Source: Bacteroidetes bacterium GWF2_41_31 (GTDB lineage: Bacteria; Bacteroidota; Bacteroidia; Bacteroidales; F082). Taken from it: a DNA stretch of 64,000 nucleotides. Position 1 is the first letter of the stretch; each line of letters starts with the position of its first letter. The stretch is taken from contig MEOL01000047.1 in assembly GCA_001769215.1 (NCBI GenBank), positions 62,001 to 126,000 on the forward strand, written 5' to 3'. Below are positions 61,436 to 64,000 of the stretch, piece after piece. The position numbers and the translations under genes are program-made. The notes under the pieces were generated by a model. That model was not told the origin of the DNA and made no database searches. It saw nothing but the letters and a program-made list of their open reading frames with translations.

Positions 61436-63277
61436 TTATTGTGCTTTTCGTTTTTCAAAACCATTGGGATCAAGTAAATTTACTTCCATGATCTTTTTTT
61501 CCAGTTCCAGGCGTTTGGTGCCTCCTTTCAAGAACTTTTCAATCATCAGGCTGGCAATTGGTGCTGCCCAGGTGGATCCATATCCCGCATTTTCAACAAC
61601 CACTGCCAAAGCGATTTGGGGATTTTCCATAGGTGCAAAGGCAATAAACAAGCTGTGGTCGTCGCCATGCGGGTTTTGAACCGTACCGGTTTTCCCACAT
61701 TGCCTGATGCTGTCGAGACGGTAATAACGTGCCGTACCATGATCACCATCAAACACCTCTAACATGGATTCCTGAACGATGTCAAAATGGAGTGATGCTA
61801 CACTGGTACGGTATAACTTGTTGAATACCTTCATCAAACTATCCGAGCCTTCAAGCTTTTTTAAGAAATGGGGCGGATAGAACGAACCTTTGTTGGCGAT
61901 GATTACACCTAAATTGGCCAACTGAATAGGGGTAACTAAAATTTCACCTTGTCCAATACTCAGCGATCGGACAGTCATCGCATTCCACCGGCCATTGTAA
62001 GCCTTATCGTAATAGTCTTTTGAAGGAATGTTCCCATCTACCTCGTATGGAATATCTGTTTTAAAACCATGACCAAACCCAAAACTGACTACATCACGAT
62101 ACCAGCTTTCGTATCCTTTGTGCACATCTCTGAATTTATGGTTGTTCAAAATGGCATTAAAAGTATTCCAGAAATAGGAGTTGCAGGATTGTTGGATGGC
62201 CATGTCCAGTTTTAATGGGCTGACGTGGTCGTGAGTGCACTTAATGGGAGAAGTCCTCTTCCCCTGACACGAAAAGAAGGTGTTTTGAGTGATGGCGTTT
62301 TCTTGCAGGGCAACCAAAGCGTTGACCATTTTAAAAGTTGACCCGGGTGGATAGGTACCCATGGTGGCACGGTTCATCAAAGGCAAGATCGAATCGTTGA
62401 GCAAGAGGTTGTAATTTTTGGTCCGTTCCCTTCCTACCAATAAATTGGGGTCGTAAGCAGGACTGCTGATAAGTGCCAGTATTTCGCCAGTTTTTGGGTC
62501 AATGGCGACCACACTGCCTTTTTTATTTTGCATCAGTTGCTCACCATATTCCTGCAGGTTGAGGTCAATTGTTAAAACAAGGTCCTTCCCCGGAACGGCC
62601 AGGGTATCGAATTTCCCTTCCATATAACTGCCTTTTACCCGGTTGTGAACATCCACTTCAACCACGGTCAAACCACTCCTGCCTCTAAGAAATTTTTCAT
62701 AGTAACGCTCAATCCCTGATTTTCCAATATAATCCCCTGCTTTGTAAAAAAGATCATGATCCATATCCGACGGGCTCACCTCTCCAATATTTCCAAAGAG
62801 ATGGCCGGCGATGGGGTGGGTATAGTGCCGCAGTGTTCGGGTTTGCGAATAAAATCCATCATACATGAATAGCTTTTCTTCTATTTTACCCATGTCTTGT
62901 TTTGAAACCTGTTTCAAAAATACTGAAGGCTTGTAATAGGAATACCGTTTGGCTTTTTTCAATTGGGTAATAAACACGGCTGTGTCGATACCAACCAGGC
63001 GGCAAAAGGCAAGGGTATCCAGTTTTTTTACCTGTCGGGGAATGACCATGATATCGTATGCAGCCTCGTTGTAAATCAGTAAGTTATTATTACGATCGTA
63101 AACACACCCCCGTGGTGGATATTCCCTGATATTTCGAAGCACGATGTTGTCGGCCGATAGCTTGTAACTGTTATCGATGATTTGCAGATAAAAAAGCCGG
63201 AGTAAAAATAGTATCCCCATCAGGATAAACATCCCAATGATGACATACTTTCTGCCTGAATAATCTTTTAAATACAT
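61436..63277 (-). CDS. mrdA: Penicillin-binding protein 2
   Basis: 613 residues: N-terminal membrane anchor (YVIIGMFILMGILFLLRLFY), PBP dimerisation domain, and a transpeptidase domain with STFK (SxxK, in YPPGSTFKMVN), SCN (QQSCNSYFW) and KTG (CGKTGTVQNPHG). Elongation transpeptidase, partner of RodA. The -7 box at 63306 starts the pair. mreB, mreC and mreD are not in this window; a lipoprotein gene is next upstream. Confidence 0.96.
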   Translation of the reverse strand: MYLKDYSGRKYVIIGMFILMGILFLLRLFYLQIIDNSYKLSADNIVLRNIREYPPRGCVYDRNNNLLIYNEAAYDIMVIPRQVKKLDTLAFCRLVGIDTAVFITQLKKAKRYSYYKPSVFLKQVSKQDMGKIEEKLFMYDGFYSQTRTLRHYTHPIAGHLFGNIGEVSPSDMDHDLFYKAGDYIGKSGIERYYEKFLRGRSGLTVVEVDVHNRVKGSYMEGKFDTLAVPGKDLVLTIDLNLQEYGEQLMQNKKGSVVAIDPKTGEILALISSPAYDPNLLVGRERTKNYNLLLNDSILPLMNRATMGTYPPGSTFKMVNALVALQENAITQNTFFSCQGKRTSPIKCTHDHVSPLKLDMAIQQSCNSYFWNTFNAILNNHKFRDVHKGYESWYRDVVSFGFGHGFKTDIPYEVDGNIPSKDYYDKAYNGRWNAMTVRSLSIGQGEILVTPIQLANLGVIIANKGSFYPPHFLKKLEGSDSLMKVFNKLYRTSVASLHFDIVQESMLEVFDGDHGTARYYRLDSIRQCGKTGTVQNPHGDDHSLFIAFAPMENPQIALAVVVENAGYGSTWAAPIASLMIEKFLKGGTKRLELEKKIMEVNLLDPNGFEKRKAQ

Positions 63278-63305
63278 CCGAAAAAGCCGCTGAATAATTG
63301 AAATA

Positions 63306-63313
63306 CAAATGTA
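63306..63313 (-). promoter_or_regulatory. -7 promoter box for mrdA-rodA
   Basis: Minus strand TACATTTG (TAnnTTTG), 29 bp before the mrdA ATG. Confidence 0.55.
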
Positions 63314-63446
63314 GGTGAAAACAATTAGTTGAGTTGGATTGGTTGCTTTGTTTTTATTTAAAATGCCAATGAAACGAAATGTTTTTTGAGCTTCGGAAAA
63401 AATTGAAGTCAGACAAACACAACCAAATGTCCAGGGTGTTGAATTT

Positions 63447-63992
63447 TTACTGCACCCTCACAATTTCACCCGTACTGAATGAATTGCTGGGATTAAGTGC
63501 CCTGTCGTAGATAAAAACTTCGAATTTAATGGTGTCGTAATCGGAAAGCGGATTGTAGATGAAAAGCGTATCTTGAAACGTGCCTTTGATAGCCTGATTG
63601 CCACTTTCAGGTGTAAGTACCGGGAAACGCGAGTTAAAGCTTAGGGTGTCGAACCTGGCCGAGTCAGCATTCCAGGAGAGGAGTGGGACTTCTATAAAAA
63701 TACCGTTTTGTTTCTCAAAATATTTTATAATCAGGTTATAATAGTATTTGCTATGCCGATCATATGGGAAAAGTGTGTCTCCCGCGTTCAGTCCCAAATC
63801 GCCATTTCCATCCGTATAATCGAATACCAGGACACCCCTTTCGGTGATACCCGTTGCAGGATTCATCAGAACAATAAAATCTTTGTAGGTGATGGCCGGA
63901 ATATCCGGAAACTTTTCAAACTTCTGACAGGCATAAGAAACCAGCAGGCCCATCACCAGAAGAAATCGTATTTTTGTCAGAAATTTCATCAT
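63447..63992 (-). CDS. Hypothetical lipoprotein
   Basis: 181 residues (two adjacent ATG codons at 63992 and 63989). Signal with lipobox (LLVSYACQKF, Cys22), then FPDIPAITYKDF, DYTDGNGDLG and a C-terminal FEVFIYDRALNPSN, a beta-rich fold common among small Bacteroidota lipoproteins without known role. Upstream of mrdA but 170 bp away, so probably a separate unit. The gene is complete but its promoter lies beyond the window. Confidence 0.75.
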   Translation of the reverse strand: MMKFLTKIRFLLVMGLLVSYACQKFEKFPDIPAITYKDFIVLMNPATGITERGVLVFDYTDGNGDLGLNAGDTLFPYDRHSKYYYNLIIKYFEKQNGIFIEVPLLSWNADSARFDTLSFNSRFPVLTPESGNQAIKGTFQDTLFIYNPLSDYDTIKFEVFIYDRALNPSNSFSTGEIVRVQ

Positions 63993-64000
63993 CAGTTGAA

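Overview
The window looks like a chromosome segment of a Bacteroidota bacterium, most likely related to the Bacteroidales. The reasons are several proteins ending in type IX secretion (T9SS, Por) sorting domains, signal peptides ending in Ala-Gln or Ser-Gln, promoters with the Bacteroidota -7 box TAnnTTTG, few clear Shine-Dalgarno sites, a short AtpC encoded beside AtpD, and an IspG with the large insertion seen in this phylum. The metabolism suggests an amino-acid or organic-acid user: phosphotransbutyrylase/butyrate kinase, a sodium-pumping methylmalonyl-CoA decarboxylase set with its epimerase, and a leucine (isovalerate) degradation cluster. No rRNA, tRNA, CRISPR array or complete insertion sequence was seen.

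Layout. 1-8.1 kb: secreted T9SS cargo, namely a partial choice-of-anchor protein and two tandem paralogous BNR/GEVED giants with a photolyase remnant between them. 8.2-20.3 kb: metabolism and housekeeping: buk and ptb, a low-molecular-weight phosphatase, a flavin reductase-rubredoxin fusion, udk, the operon mce-mmdA-oadG-biotin carrier-oadB, an FG-GAP repeat protein and ispG. 20.6-35.6 kb: the accessory region. A lipoprotein, a T9SS propeller-like protein, a YadA-head-like protein and a small T9SS protein lead into a 2165-residue SpvB/RHS polymorphic toxin. It is followed by a candidate immunity gene, a displaced RHS core with a second toxin tip plus immunity gene, the tail of a third tip with its candidate immunity gene, and one more broken RHS core. 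35.8-44 kb: DUF302 protein, outer-membrane-like protein, CorA, a lipase-like lipoprotein followed by a 14-codon CorA remnant, a beta-propeller-like protein, and an ECF sigma/anti-sigma/lipoprotein cluster. 44-49 kb: atpD-atpC, comF, a carboxypeptidase-regulatory-like protein, a T9SS protein and a DUF5684 membrane protein. 49-57.4 kb: CoA-transferase B and A, acyl-CoA dehydrogenase, biotin carboxylase and carboxyltransferase subunits, enoyl-CoA hydratase and a divergent HMG-CoA lyase-like gene. 57.5-64 kb: a periplasmic foldase, rodA, mrdA and a lipoprotein.

How the parts fit. The 49-57 kb cluster can carry isovaleryl-CoA to acetyl-CoA and acetoacetyl-CoA. The 12.8-17 kb operon interconverts methylmalonyl-CoA and propionyl-CoA and may store energy as a sodium gradient. 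ptb/buk can convert acyl-CoA to acid and ATP. The 20-36 kb region is best read as a contact or secreted toxin island whose tips are replaced by recombination in a repeated core.

The most notable signals are the decaying RHS array, with one metallopeptidase-like tip and one L,D-transpeptidase-like tip, and two ~300-bp MITE-like elements (48250-48546 and 59806-60107). These share about 20-bp terminal inverted repeats and have flanking direct repeats, but different interiors. The lyase-like protein also lacks the catalytic Cys of HMG-CoA lyase. All functions are from reading motifs and context; no database search was possible.
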